DNA from: Hungatella sp. UBA7603
GTDB taxonomy: Bacteria > Bacillota > Clostridia > Lachnospirales > Lachnospiraceae
Length of the DNA stretch: 64,000 nucleotides
Reading direction: 5' to 3'
Assembly (NCBI GenBank): GCA_002478865.1
Contig: DLJZ01000029.1
Span: forward strand, 1-64,000
Part shown: positions 6,952 to 15,364 of the stretch, piece after piece
Position numbering within the stretch: the first letter of the stretch is position 1
Layout: each line of letters starts with the position of its first letter
Program-made: the position numbers and the translations under genes
The notes under the pieces: generated by a model
Told to the model about the DNA's origin: nothing
Databases searched by the model: none
Seen by the model: only the letters and a program-made list of their open reading frames with translations

Positions 6952-8139
6952 TTAGTATGCCATTCGGTATACGTCTATCATTTCCTGTTTTCCAAGGGTA
7001 CGGATTCCAGGTAAACTTCTGGTCCCGTTAAACGAACATTTCTCTGCCATCACTTCAATATCTTCTTCCCGCACAGCACCACCAAGTTCACTTAAGCGGA
7101 CTGGCATATCAATGCTTTGAAAGAATTCTTCCAAGCGGTCAATTCCCTTTAAAGCGGTTTTAATCGGTTCCTCAAAATCCATCTCGACCTTCATCACCCG
7201 GACTGCAAGCTGAGCAAATCTCATGGGATCCTTCTCACATACATATCTGGCCCAGGAACAAAAAAGTGCGGATAAACCTGCGCCATGGGCAATGCAGGGA
7301 TATAAACCAGATAATTCATGCTCTAACTGATGAACCTGCATCATAAACTCTCTGCCAAGGCCAGTTAGGTCATTATGAGACAAACTTCCAGCCCACATTA
7401 AAGTGGCTCTCGCCTCATAATTTTCTGGATCTTTATCTACTACTTCTCCTGCCTCCATCACTGAGGTTAAGAGTCCTTCTGCAATTCGGTCTGTTAAAGG
7501 GGTATCCTTGGTATTTCCACCTAGATAACGCTCCAGGGTGTGCATCATAATATCCACACTTCCGCAACCAGTCTGAAATTTATTCACAGAGAAGGTCAGT
7601 TCAGGGTTTAAGATAGCAAATATTGGACGGTGAGTTTTACTGTTAAAGCCCCTTTTATAATTCCCGTCTTCATTGGTGATAACACAAGATAAACTTGTCT
7701 CACTTCCAGAAGCAGAAAGAGTCAATATGTTTCCATGAGGAAGGGCTTTATCCGGAGTTGCCTCCTTTAAAAAGTACTTCCAGGGATCAATTTCAGGATT
7801 TAAGGTGCCGTCTGCAATGCACTTAGCAGAATCGAGAACGCTTCCTCCCCCTACAGCCAGAATAAAATCAATGCCTTCCTGTCTGCAAAGCTCCATTCCT
7901 TCTTTTGCTAGTGAAAGTGTTGGATTTGGTTTTACGCCACCAAACAATACAAACTCAATTCCCTGTTCCTTTAAGGAATCTGTTACCTGATCAAGAAGTC
8001 CACTTTTTTTCACACTACCGCTGCCATAATGAACCAGAACTTTTTTAAATCCGTATTCTTTAATAACCTCTCCCACCTGCTTGTGGGTATCACGGCCAAA
8101 CAGCACTCTTGTGGGTACACAATATTCAAAATTATTCAT
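6952..8139 (-). CDS. Iron-containing alcohol dehydrogenase (YqhD/BDH type)
   Basis: A 395-residue group III alcohol dehydrogenase, expected to reduce aldehydes such as butyraldehyde with NAD(P)H in the cytoplasm. It starts MNNFEYCVPTRVLFG, typical of the NADPH-dependent butanol dehydrogenase/YqhD branch. The nucleotide loop is AVGGGSVLDSAK. Metal ligands are likely in GSVDIMMHTLERYL (Asp, His) and in HQLEHELSGLYPCIAHGAGL (two His). Full length and intact. It is monocistronic, with a promoter at 8220-8248 and a terminator right after it. The exact aldehyde cannot be told from sequence. Confidence 0.9.
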   Translation of the reverse strand: MNNFEYCVPTRVLFGRDTHKQVGEVIKEYGFKKVLVHYGSGSVKKSGLLDQVTDSLKEQGIEFVLFGGVKPNPTLSLAKEGMELCRQEGIDFILAVGGGSVLDSAKCIADGTLNPEIDPWKYFLKEATPDKALPHGNILTLSASGSETSLSCVITNEDGNYKRGFNSKTHRPIFAILNPELTFSVNKFQTGCGSVDIMMHTLERYLGGNTKDTPLTDRIAEGLLTSVMEAGEVVDKDPENYEARATLMWAGSLSHNDLTGLGREFMMQVHQLEHELSGLYPCIAHGAGLSALFCSWARYVCEKDPMRFAQLAVRVMKVEMDFEEPIKTALKGIDRLEEFFQSIDMPVRLSELGGAVREEDIEVMAEKCSFNGTRSLPGIRTLGKQEMIDVYRMAY

Positions 8140-8219
8140 GTCTTAACCTCTCTTTCCAGCACTTAAAATCGTCTTTGTAAATCATTCTTATTATCCGGTT
8201 TCAAATTTTTTATATTAAT

Positions 8220-8248
8220 AGTATAACATGAACCATCCTTAAAACCAA
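8220..8248 (-). promoter_or_regulatory. Promoter of the alcohol dehydrogenase gene
   Basis: TTGGTT (8243-8248), 17-nt spacer and TATACT (8220-8225), read leftward, about 80 nt before the start codon. Confidence 0.6.
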
Positions 8249-8373
8249 CTGGAACGATGGGTTTTGTTTGTCGTCATATTTTATCCATTTTCCGCATATC
8301 TTATATGGGAAAGCCTTAAAAGCTGCTTTCCCTTTTCACTTGTACCTTTTATGGAATGACAAGGAGAACATTT

Positions 8374-9543
8374 ATGAACCTATTCAAAAAATTCTTAACC
8401 TATTCCCAGATACGAAAACATCACATGGTCATCTACATAGAAGTTATGATTTTAACCTTTCTTTTAGTTTCTCTTTTTTTAATCTCCCCTGTGGGAAGTT
8501 TTTCTTTACCCGTTGTCAATCAGGATGGGAAATCCACAGCCTCGGAACCGAAAAAATATATTAAATGGGTGGAATTTAACGTAACTGCCAGAGCCATGCA
8601 GGAGGCCTTCCGCTACGATGTTAACACCTTCCAGTCTGAACCCCATTTAAACTGGGTGGATCTTTTGGCTTACCTTGGCGTAAAGTACGGTGGGGATTTT
8701 ACCAAGTACTCCACCAAGGACTTAGATTCACTGGCAGAACAGCTCTTAGCTGGTAAAACCATGGAAGAATTGACTGAGAAGATGAAATATTATTCTTATT
8801 ACAGAAATGCCTACGGAGCTGTCTTAGATGGTTTAGTGGGTGCTTATGAAATTGAAATCCCTTCTGCTAACGCTCCCTTGTATGCCACTCCTGCCCTTTT
8901 ACCTGACGGATCTGTTGACCCGGATAAGGTATGGGTGAAGAAATATGGACTAAAAGGGTATTCTCCCATTGCTAAGGGATATCCCTATAATGATTTTGAC
9001 GATTTTGGAGTGGCAAGATCCTACGGCTTTAAGCGACAGCATCTGGGCCATGATTTAATGGGCCAGGTGGGAACCCCTGTGATCGCTGTTGAAAGCGGAT
9101 ATGTGGAGGCCATTGGCTGGAACCAATACGGAGGCTGGCGCCTTGGCATCCGAAGCTTTGACGGGAAACGATATTATTATTACGCTCATTTACGGAAAAA
9201 CTATCCTTATCATAAATCATTAAAGCAAGGAAGCATTGTCACTGCTGGAGATGTAATCGGGTATCTAGGACGCACTGGCTACAGCAGGAATGAAAATACC
9301 AATAACATTAACGAGTCCCACCTTCATTTTGGATTACAACTTATTTTTGACGAATCCCAGAAGGATTGCAATAATGAAATATGGGTCAGTTGCTATGAAC
9401 TGACTAAATTCCTTTCTATGAACCGTTCGGAAACTTTGAAAAACCAGGAAACAAAGGAATATAATCGGATTTATGATATGAAAGATCCAGGAATTCCAGA
9501 CCACTTTGTGCCCCCGGAACCGGTTTCGGAAGAAAAAGAATAA
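8374..9543 (+). CDS. M23 (LytM-type) peptidase, membrane-anchored
   Basis: A 389-residue predicted metallopeptidase acting on peptidoglycan outside the membrane. A hydrophobic segment (about residues 18-42) acts as signal or anchor. A variable helical region (about 50-200) follows, then the M23 domain (about 215-335): the zinc motif is HLGHDLMG, the glycine strand is VGTPVIAVESGYVE, YYYYAHL follows, and the final zinc motif is HLHFG. AAGGAG precedes the ATG at 8374; an earlier ATG 6 codons upstream has no site. All zinc ligands are present, so it should be active, unlike many degenerate LytM regulators. The tail after residue 350 is acidic. Confidence 0.85.
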   Translation: MNLFKKFLTYSQIRKHHMVIYIEVMILTFLLVSLFLISPVGSFSLPVVNQDGKSTASEPKKYIKWVEFNVTARAMQEAFRYDVNTFQSEPHLNWVDLLAYLGVKYGGDFTKYSTKDLDSLAEQLLAGKTMEELTEKMKYYSYYRNAYGAVLDGLVGAYEIEIPSANAPLYATPALLPDGSVDPDKVWVKKYGLKGYSPIAKGYPYNDFDDFGVARSYGFKRQHLGHDLMGQVGTPVIAVESGYVEAIGWNQYGGWRLGIRSFDGKRYYYYAHLRKNYPYHKSLKQGSIVTAGDVIGYLGRTGYSRNENTNNINESHLHFGLQLIFDESQKDCNNEIWVSCYELTKFLSMNRSETLKNQETKEYNRIYDMKDPGIPDHFVPPEPVSEEKE

Positions 9544-9555
9544 AGGCTATAAAAA

Positions 9556-9587
9556 GGGATTAAGGCGAACTGCCTTAATCCCTTATC
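9556..9587. terminator. Bidirectional terminator between the M23 and agmatine deiminase genes
   Basis: Perfect 11-bp stem GGGATTAAGGC / GCCTTAATCCC (9556-9582) with a 5-nt loop. A T-rich run follows on the plus strand and TTTTT on the minus strand, so it can end both converging genes. Confidence 0.9.
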
Positions 9588-9589
9588 TA

Positions 9590-10690
9590 TTATTTTACCT
9601 TTGGCTGCTGCTGGGTGATGCAGTGAATATTTCCTCCGCCATAAGCAATTTCCTCTGTTCGTACCCCTATGACGTTCCGTTCCGGATACATTTCCTGGAT
9701 TTGCCTGATGGCAAGAGAATCGTTTTCATCTCCATACTGAGGCACGATGACTCCACCATTTACCACAAGAAAATTCATATAGGAAGCAATGGATATCTCT
9801 CCATCCTTTCTTGGAATGGTTCCTTCCACCATATCAATGGAATCAGCTCCATGGAGAAGTACCGGTTGTTTGGTAAGACAGAGCTTATGTACTTTCAGTT
9901 TTCGCCCCTTGGCATCCACCGCCTCCGATAAGGTCTGATAGGCTGCCTGTGCCTCCTCATAAAACGGATTGCTCTCATCCTCTGTCCATATACAGGCTAC
10001 TTCTCCTGGCCTCACATATTGAACCACATCATCAATATGCCCGTTGGTTTCATCTGGATCGATTCCATCCCGAATCCAGATGACCTTCTCGCAGTTTAGA
10101 TACTGCTGTAACATCTCTTCAATTTCTTCCTTTGTCATTAGGGGATTTCTGCCTTCGCTTAACAAACACATCTCTGTGGTGATTACAGTCCCCTCCCCGT
10201 CTACATGAAAAGAGCCGCCTTCTAAAACAAAACCTTCGGTGCGGTAGGATGGAATCTCTTCCAACTCACAAACCTTCTGTGCCACAAGATCATCCTGATC
10301 CCAGGGGAAATAAAGTCCGTCTACCAGACCTCCCCAGGCATTAAAGGTCCAGTCACACCCTCTGATTCCTCCCATATCATTAATTACAAAGGTAGGACCG
10401 CAGTCCCTGATCCAGGAATCGTTGCTTGTTATTTCCACCACCCGGATATCCTCTGGCAGATGGGCACGGCAGTTTGAAAACTGTGCTGGAGACACGCATA
10501 CCGTCACAGGCTCAAACCGTCTGATTGCCTTTGCCACATTTGCAAACACTTTTTGAGCTGGTTTTGCTCCGTCTCTCCAATTGTCAGTCCTTTCCGGCCA
10601 CAGCATCCAAATCCGTTCCTGTTCTTCAAATTCTGCAGGCATGCGGTATCCATCCTGCTTTGGCGTCGTGTCATTTAATCTCATAGCCAT
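9590..10690 (-). CDS. aguA: Agmatine deiminase
   Basis: Converts agmatine to N-carbamoylputrescine and ammonia. The 366 residues fit the peptidyl-arginine deiminase-like family. Motifs visible: EEQERIWMLWPERTDNW near the start, NDSWIRDCGPTFVIN, LEGGSFHVDGEGTVITTEMCLL, ETNGHIDDVVQY (catalytic Asp/His) and the nucleophile Cys near the C-terminus in YGGGNIHCITQQQP. It is the last gene of a four-gene operon (carbamate kinase, putrescine carbamoyltransferase, antiporter, deiminase), 20 bp after the antiporter gene. All catalytic motifs are present. Assignment is firm because the whole pathway is linked. Confidence 0.95.
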   Translation of the reverse strand: MAMRLNDTTPKQDGYRMPAEFEEQERIWMLWPERTDNWRDGAKPAQKVFANVAKAIRRFEPVTVCVSPAQFSNCRAHLPEDIRVVEITSNDSWIRDCGPTFVINDMGGIRGCDWTFNAWGGLVDGLYFPWDQDDLVAQKVCELEEIPSYRTEGFVLEGGSFHVDGEGTVITTEMCLLSEGRNPLMTKEEIEEMLQQYLNCEKVIWIRDGIDPDETNGHIDDVVQYVRPGEVACIWTEDESNPFYEEAQAAYQTLSEAVDAKGRKLKVHKLCLTKQPVLLHGADSIDMVEGTIPRKDGEISIASYMNFLVVNGGVIVPQYGDENDSLAIRQIQEMYPERNVIGVRTEEIAYGGGNIHCITQQQPKVK

Positions 10691-10710
10691 AATTTACCCC
10701 TTCTTTCTCA

Positions 10711-12069
10711 CTATTTTCGTTTTTTATTTACAATGAACTCACCTAACAAAATGAATATAATTGCCCCAATTGTAATGGGTAGAATTCCCGCCAGACTTTC
10801 TGGATCAAATCTTAATGGCACTGCAGTAAAGATCAATGCAATCACAATGAGTATCATAGGAATCCCTGCTAATACTCTTAAGAATGCTGGACTTCCTGGA
10901 ACCTTAAAGGGCCGTTCCGTTTCCGGATCAATCTTTCTCAGCTTTAAAAAAGCAGGGAAAACAGGAAGATAGGAAAGTAAAAACATGACCAAATTCAAGG
11001 CAAAGAAGCTCCAAAATAAATCCTGGTTTGGAATGAATGGAGCTATAATAAGTAAAAGACTTGCTACCAATCCATTCATCAAAGAGACGCCTACAGGCAT
11101 GCCATTTTTTTTACTTTTTATCTTAAATACTTCTGGCATGTCCCCATTGTCCGCAGCGTAGGCCGCCACATTGTTAACCCCCAAAGACCAGGAAATCATA
11201 TTTCCAAACAAGGTCAATAAAAATCCGATGGAGATGATCACCACAATGATTCCTCTGGTGGTTCCGGTCAAAAGCTGGACACTGGCAATTAAACCAGTGC
11301 TGGTGCTGATCTGGTCTGCCGGTATGGCAACTCCTATTCCAAATGCCATAAAGATATAGATAGCTGCAATTACAAGTCCACCTGCTACGATTGCTTGGGG
11401 AATCTGTTTTTTGGGATTCTCCATATCACCTGCAAACGTACATACTACTTCAAATCCAAGACAATTAAATAAGATGACCGATATGTAGGATAAGCTGTTC
11501 AAATCAAAGCTTGGAAGCATAGAGGATAAGGTATACTCATTAGCGACTCCGTGATGGATGGCTCCATATATTCCGAGTCCTCCAAGGGACAATGCAATTA
11601 ATATCTTTATAATTGCGGCACCATTTAAGATCCATGAGCTGTCACAAACGGAGAAAAAGCTGATAAAAACTATAATCCAAACAAAGGCAAGTTCTATGAA
11701 AAGCGATGGAAAAAGTCCAAGCTCCATGCCAGCTAATAAACCTATTACCTTGGGGAACATAAGCGCCAAAGAAGCCATCCACAGAGGAAAATTAATCCAA
11801 TAGTACCAGGAGACCCTTCCGCCCCATTTTTTTCCGAATGCTTTTGACACCCAGTCATACAATCCCCCATCTCCTTCATAGGTTGTCCCTAATTCAGATG
11901 AGATTAAGCCGTATGGAAGCAGAAACGTGATCAAAAGAAACAACCACCAAAAATACTGGGAATTGCCAATGGCCGCAACTGGTCCTGCTGCCTCCGCTAC
12001 AAATACAACACATATTACTGCCATCACAGCATCAATTAACCGAAACTTTTTCTTTGGCGCATCTGTCAT
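10711..12069 (-). CDS. aguD: Agmatine/putrescine antiporter (APC family)
   Basis: A 452-residue APC-family permease with about 12 hydrophobic segments. It starts with the family's usual helix 1 (RLIDAVMAVICVVFVAEAAGPVAAIG), has GDGGLYDWVSKAFG in the first loop and NKKRK at the C-terminus. In agmatine operons this position is held by the electroneutral exchanger importing agmatine and exporting putrescine; the location between the carbamoyltransferase (11 bp away) and the deiminase (20 bp away) supports that. The protein family itself covers many amino acids and amines, so substrate is assigned from context. Confidence 0.88.
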   Translation of the reverse strand: MTDAPKKKFRLIDAVMAVICVVFVAEAAGPVAAIGNSQYFWWLFLLITFLLPYGLISSELGTTYEGDGGLYDWVSKAFGKKWGGRVSWYYWINFPLWMASLALMFPKVIGLLAGMELGLFPSLFIELAFVWIIVFISFFSVCDSSWILNGAAIIKILIALSLGGLGIYGAIHHGVANEYTLSSMLPSFDLNSLSYISVILFNCLGFEVVCTFAGDMENPKKQIPQAIVAGGLVIAAIYIFMAFGIGVAIPADQISTSTGLIASVQLLTGTTRGIIVVIISIGFLLTLFGNMISWSLGVNNVAAYAADNGDMPEVFKIKSKKNGMPVGVSLMNGLVASLLLIIAPFIPNQDLFWSFFALNLVMFLLSYLPVFPAFLKLRKIDPETERPFKVPGSPAFLRVLAGIPMILIVIALIFTAVPLRFDPESLAGILPITIGAIIFILLGEFIVNKKRK

Positions 12070-12080
12070 AATCTGGCCCC

Positions 12081-13109
12081 CTATCTGATATGTCTATCAT
12101 TCATGAATGTTTCCAGTTCTTCCTTCGCAGCCGCTATGGAAAGCTCACTTTTTGCCTGTTCTCTCTGATACTGAGTGAAATAAACTAACAATCCTCTCAT
12201 AGCCGTCAACCGATTGCCTGCCTCAAGAAAGGCTATAGAACTTTCACTGTCCAGAACTTCATCCGTTACATCTTCTCCCCTTGTGGCAGGCAGGCAATGC
12301 ATGAATTTACAGCCGATATTACCAAGAGACATCAAATCTCTGTTGACCTGATAATTCTTAAAGGTTTCTACTCGCTCTTCTTTTGGAGTTTCATTTTCAT
12401 ACAATCCATACCAGACATCGGTATAGATAAAGTCTGCTCCTTTTACACTCTCCCGGTTGTCACTTACTTCCCAGGTTCCGCCGGAGATCTTGCAGTTTTC
12501 TTCCATAATGTTTTTGTGTTCTTCTAAAAGCTGATTGTTCTTTGGACCATAATGAACAAAATGCATACCAAGCTTTGTTGTGATAAAACCAAGAGAAGCA
12601 CATACCTGGGTTCCGTCACCCACAAAGACTACCTTACATTCCTCAAGCTTCTTTCCTCTTGGAAGATGCTCCACAATGGTACACAAATCACCAATTTCCT
12701 GAGTCGGGTGGTTAAAATCACTCATGGCATTAAGAACTGGGATGGTGCATGCATTTGCCAGCTCTACAACGGATTTATGTTCAATCACTCTAGCCATTAC
12801 TACGTCGATCATCTGGGAGAGCACTCTTCCGGTATCCCCTACGGTTTCATGACCTCCGAGTTGAATCATGCCTGGTCCTAAATACTGGGCATGGCCCCCA
12901 AGCTGTTCCATTGCCGTTTCAAAGGATACACGGGTCCGCGTGGAAGACTGCTGAAAGATCATGCCAAGCGTCTTTCCTTTTAGGAGAGGTGGATTATACC
13001 CAGATTTTATGCTTTTTTTAATTGCCAAAGATAAGTTGATTATGTCTAAGAGTTCTTCCTTGGTGAATTCGTTTGTATCAATGAAATGAGTAATTCCGTT
13101 TGCTTTCAT
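12081..13109 (-). CDS. ptcA: Putrescine carbamoyltransferase
   Basis: Splits N-carbamoylputrescine with phosphate into putrescine and carbamoyl phosphate. The 342 residues start at an ATG with AGGAGG 7 nt upstream; the 42 extra upstream codons overlap carbamate kinase and are rejected. The carbamoyl phosphate site is [18 protein letters not shown] and HPTQEIGD; the second-substrate loop reads DVWYGLYE instead of the DVWxSMG of ornithine transcarbamoylases, and [15 protein letters not shown] follows. A long charged C-terminal helix, known for putrescine enzymes, is present. Ornithine carbamoyltransferase is the alternative, but the agmatine genes around it argue against that. It lies 22 bp after carbamate kinase. 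Confidence 0.92.
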   Translation of the reverse strand: MKANGITHFIDTNEFTKEELLDIINLSLAIKKSIKSGYNPPLLKGKTLGMIFQQSSTRTRVSFETAMEQLGGHAQYLGPGMIQLGGHETVGDTGRVLSQMIDVVMARVIEHKSVVELANACTIPVLNAMSDFNHPTQEIGDLCTIVEHLPRGKKLEECKVVFVGDGTQVCASLGFITTKLGMHFVHYGPKNNQLLEEHKNIMEENCKISGGTWEVSDNRESVKGADFIYTDVWYGLYENETPKEERVETFKNYQVNRDLMSLGNIGCKFMHCLPATRGEDVTDEVLDSESSIAFLEAGNRLTAMRGLLVYFTQYQREQAKSELSIAAAKEELETFMNDRHIR

Positions 13110-13131
13110 GGCAAATCCTCCTATATGTTGG

Positions 13132-14079
13132 TTAATTGTTAAAGGTAAATACAGTACCGGTTTTTCCGTCCAATGCCTCCAGTGCCTTATCAAGAGATGT
13201 AATAATGGCCCTTTTTGATGGATTGGCCCGAACAAATTTCATAGCTGCCTGAACCTTAGGAAGCATGCTTCCAGGTGCAAACTGACCTTGCTCACAATAC
13301 TCATAGGCCTCTTTGAGACTGAGATGATCCAGGTTCTTTTGATCTGGTTTGTTATAATTGACCGCAACTTTCTCCACCTCTGTTAAGATCATGAGAATGT
13401 CTGCATCCACCTGTTCCGCTAAAAGCTCGGCTGCAAAATCCTTATCTATGACTGCTGCCGTTCCATTTAAACAGCCTGTAGGATTTTCCGTAACCGGGAT
13501 TCCCCCACCCCCACAGGTGATGACGATTGCTTTGGGCCACAATTCCTTTACTGCTTCAATTTCCACAATCCTTTGAGGGAGGGGTGAAGCTACGACTCTT
13601 CGGTATCCTCGCCCTGAATCCTCCTTCATCACATATCCTTTTTCCCGCTCAAGCTCCATGGCTTCCTCTCTGGAGTAAAACGGACCAATGGGCTTTGTGG
13701 GATTATGAAATCCAGGATCTTTTTTATCCACCACCACTTGAGTTAAGATGGTCACCACAGGGAAACTCTGATTCCTCTTATTGAGGGCATATTTTAATCC
13801 CTGCTGCAGGTGATATCCAATGTAGCCCTGTGACATCGCCCCACATACGTCAAAGGGCATGACAGGTGTTACGTCTTTTGCAGTTTCACTGGCAAGTACG
13901 ATTCTTCCCACTTGCGGCCCGTTTCCATGTACAATGGCCATTTCGTATCCCTGCTGATTTAGTTGGGCAATGAACTCGCAGGTTTTGTGTATTACAGTAA
14001 GCTGACCTTCTGCTGTTGCAGCTTCCTTTCCTGACTGGAGGGCGTTGCCTCCTAATGCCAGTACAATCTTTTCTGCCAC
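13132..14079 (-). CDS. arcC: Carbamate kinase
   Basis: Makes ATP from carbamoyl phosphate and ADP, the energy-yielding step of agmatine fermentation. The 315 residues match the family length. It starts at a GTG (14077-14079) with AGGAGG about 7 nt upstream, giving [15 protein letters not shown]; the frame is open 30 codons further but has no ribosome site there. Motifs: [72 protein letters not shown] and the C-terminal [10 protein letters not shown]. In the Enterococcus operon the kinase gene (aguC) is last; here it is first, nearest the regulator. Confidence 0.94.
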   Translation of the reverse strand: MAEKIVLALGGNALQSGKEAATAEGQLTVIHKTCEFIAQLNQQGYEMAIVHGNGPQVGRIVLASETAKDVTPVMPFDVCGAMSQGYIGYHLQQGLKYALNKRNQSFPVVTILTQVVVDKKDPGFHNPTKPIGPFYSREEAMELEREKGYVMKEDSGRGYRRVVASPLPQRIVEIEAVKELWPKAIVITCGGGGIPVTENPTGCLNGTAAVIDKDFAAELLAEQVDADILMILTEVEKVAVNYNKPDQKNLDHLSLKEAYEYCEQGQFAPGSMLPKVQAAMKFVRANPSKRAIITSLDKALEALDGKTGTVFTFNN

Positions 14080-14229
14080 TGGTAAACCTCCTTTTCGTTT
14101 TTGCGTTGAACACCTGAATCGGTACTCACAAGACGAAAATAGCAGTTTCTTGGTGGGTTGAGAATGCACCCAAGGGTTGAACTTTATATCACTTTATTAC
14201 TATTTTTCCATAAACTCATCTAAACTTTT

Positions 14230-14242
14230 GTGCGTTTTGCAC
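14230..14242. promoter_or_regulatory. Dyad between the agmatine operon and its regulator
   Basis: GTGC-GTTTT-GCAC (14230-14242), with another GTGCA half-site at 14259-14263. It lies in the 263-bp divergent region, upstream of both promoters. The minus-strand promoter has only a fair -10 box and no good -35 box, as expected if an activator is needed. Binding by the linked LuxR protein is inferred. Confidence 0.35.
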
Positions 14243-14273
14243 TACAAATAGAGGTTTGGTGCAATTTTGAAGG

Positions 14274-14301
14274 TTGTAAAAACCTTAGATTTTGCTATAC
14301 T
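14274..14301 (+). promoter_or_regulatory. Promoter of the LuxR-type regulator gene
   Basis: TTGTAA (14274-14279), 16-nt spacer and TATACT (14296-14301), 41 nt before the start codon. Confidence 0.6.
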
Positions 14302-14342
14302 GGTTATATCTTAAAAACGACAAAAACAGACAGGAGGTTCTC

Positions 14343-15347
14343 ATGGGAAAGAATTTGATTTTCATTTATAATCTGGCCTTAATCATGATTTACTCAGGCA
14401 TAATATGGATGTCATTTTTACTCTTTTATTGGGAAAGAGAGAAGAAATTATTGTGGACTGGTATTATCTTCTCCGCGATTTTAATGGATGATATCGTGAT
14501 ATTCCTCTCAGAAATGTTTGAACACTTTGCAGATGTGTATAATAAAATTTTCATGATCGTTCCAACCCATAAAACTTTAATATATTTGATTCTGTCCCTT
14601 GGTTACTTAACTATTTTCAAAAGACTGCTGAAACGGAAAATCAAAAGAATTGACTACGTAATTTTGTTTCTTTATGTGATCTTTATGCTTTTTGTTCCTG
14701 CTCTAAAAAACTCTGCCTGGAAAATATGGCTCTATTTTCTACCAAGTCAGGCTTATAACTTTTATTTAGGAATCACTAGTTTTTTTACAATAAAAAAGAA
14801 CCCTAAAGAATTTCAGGATTCCTTTTATCTATGGTGTAAAAGACTTTTCTTCCTCACCATTATTTTTAATATTTTTATCGTTATTGAAGATACCATTGTT
14901 ATCTTTAATTTTGATACTTACTCAAGATTTTATATAAACATGAATAACCGAAGTATTACTTCTGATATCCTTTATCTTGTTTATGCTGGATTCACTGCAG
15001 CTTACATTACATACTATTTGAAAATTCTCCTAAAAAACAACCGTATTGTTTCCAAGGTCACCAACTGCGTCAATGAGACTCTCCCTTCTGATATTGAAGA
15101 TAGCTTATTCTATCATTTTGGGGAAAACTATCATTTGACTTCACGGGAACGGGAGATCCTTAAGGTACTTCTTGATGATAAGACCAACCAGGAAATAAGC
15201 GACGATTTATATATATCCCTGGGTACAGCTAAAACCCACGTCCATAATATTTTTCAAAAAATAGGGGTGGTAAAACGACCTCAGCTTCTTGAAGTCTATG
15301 AAACGTATCGATCCAGACAACTCACACCGGAGAAAAAGAAAGAATAA
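14343..15347 (+). CDS. aguR: Membrane-bound LuxR-family regulator of agmatine genes (AguR-like)
   Basis: A 334-residue one-component regulator. Residues 1 to about 245 hold roughly seven hydrophobic segments, starting LIFIYNLALIMIYSGIIW; residues about 270-325 form a LuxR-type helix-turn-helix (LTSREREILKVLLDDKTNQE, then SLGTAKTHVHNIFQKI). AGGAGG lies 7 nt before the ATG at 14343. This layout, and the divergent position next to the agmatine operon, match AguR of Enterococcus and Lactococcus, which senses agmatine at the membrane and activates the catabolic genes. The sensing role here is inferred from that. It is intact. Confidence 0.85.
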   Translation: MGKNLIFIYNLALIMIYSGIIWMSFLLFYWEREKKLLWTGIIFSAILMDDIVIFLSEMFEHFADVYNKIFMIVPTHKTLIYLILSLGYLTIFKRLLKRKIKRIDYVILFLYVIFMLFVPALKNSAWKIWLYFLPSQAYNFYLGITSFFTIKKNPKEFQDSFYLWCKRLFFLTIIFNIFIVIEDTIVIFNFDTYSRFYINMNNRSITSDILYLVYAGFTAAYITYYLKILLKNNRIVSKVTNCVNETLPSDIEDSLFYHFGENYHLTSREREILKVLLDDKTNQEISDDLYISLGTAKTHVHNIFQKIGVVKRPQLLEVYETYRSRQLTPEKKKE

Positions 15348-15364
15348 AAGTAGGTCAAGATCTG

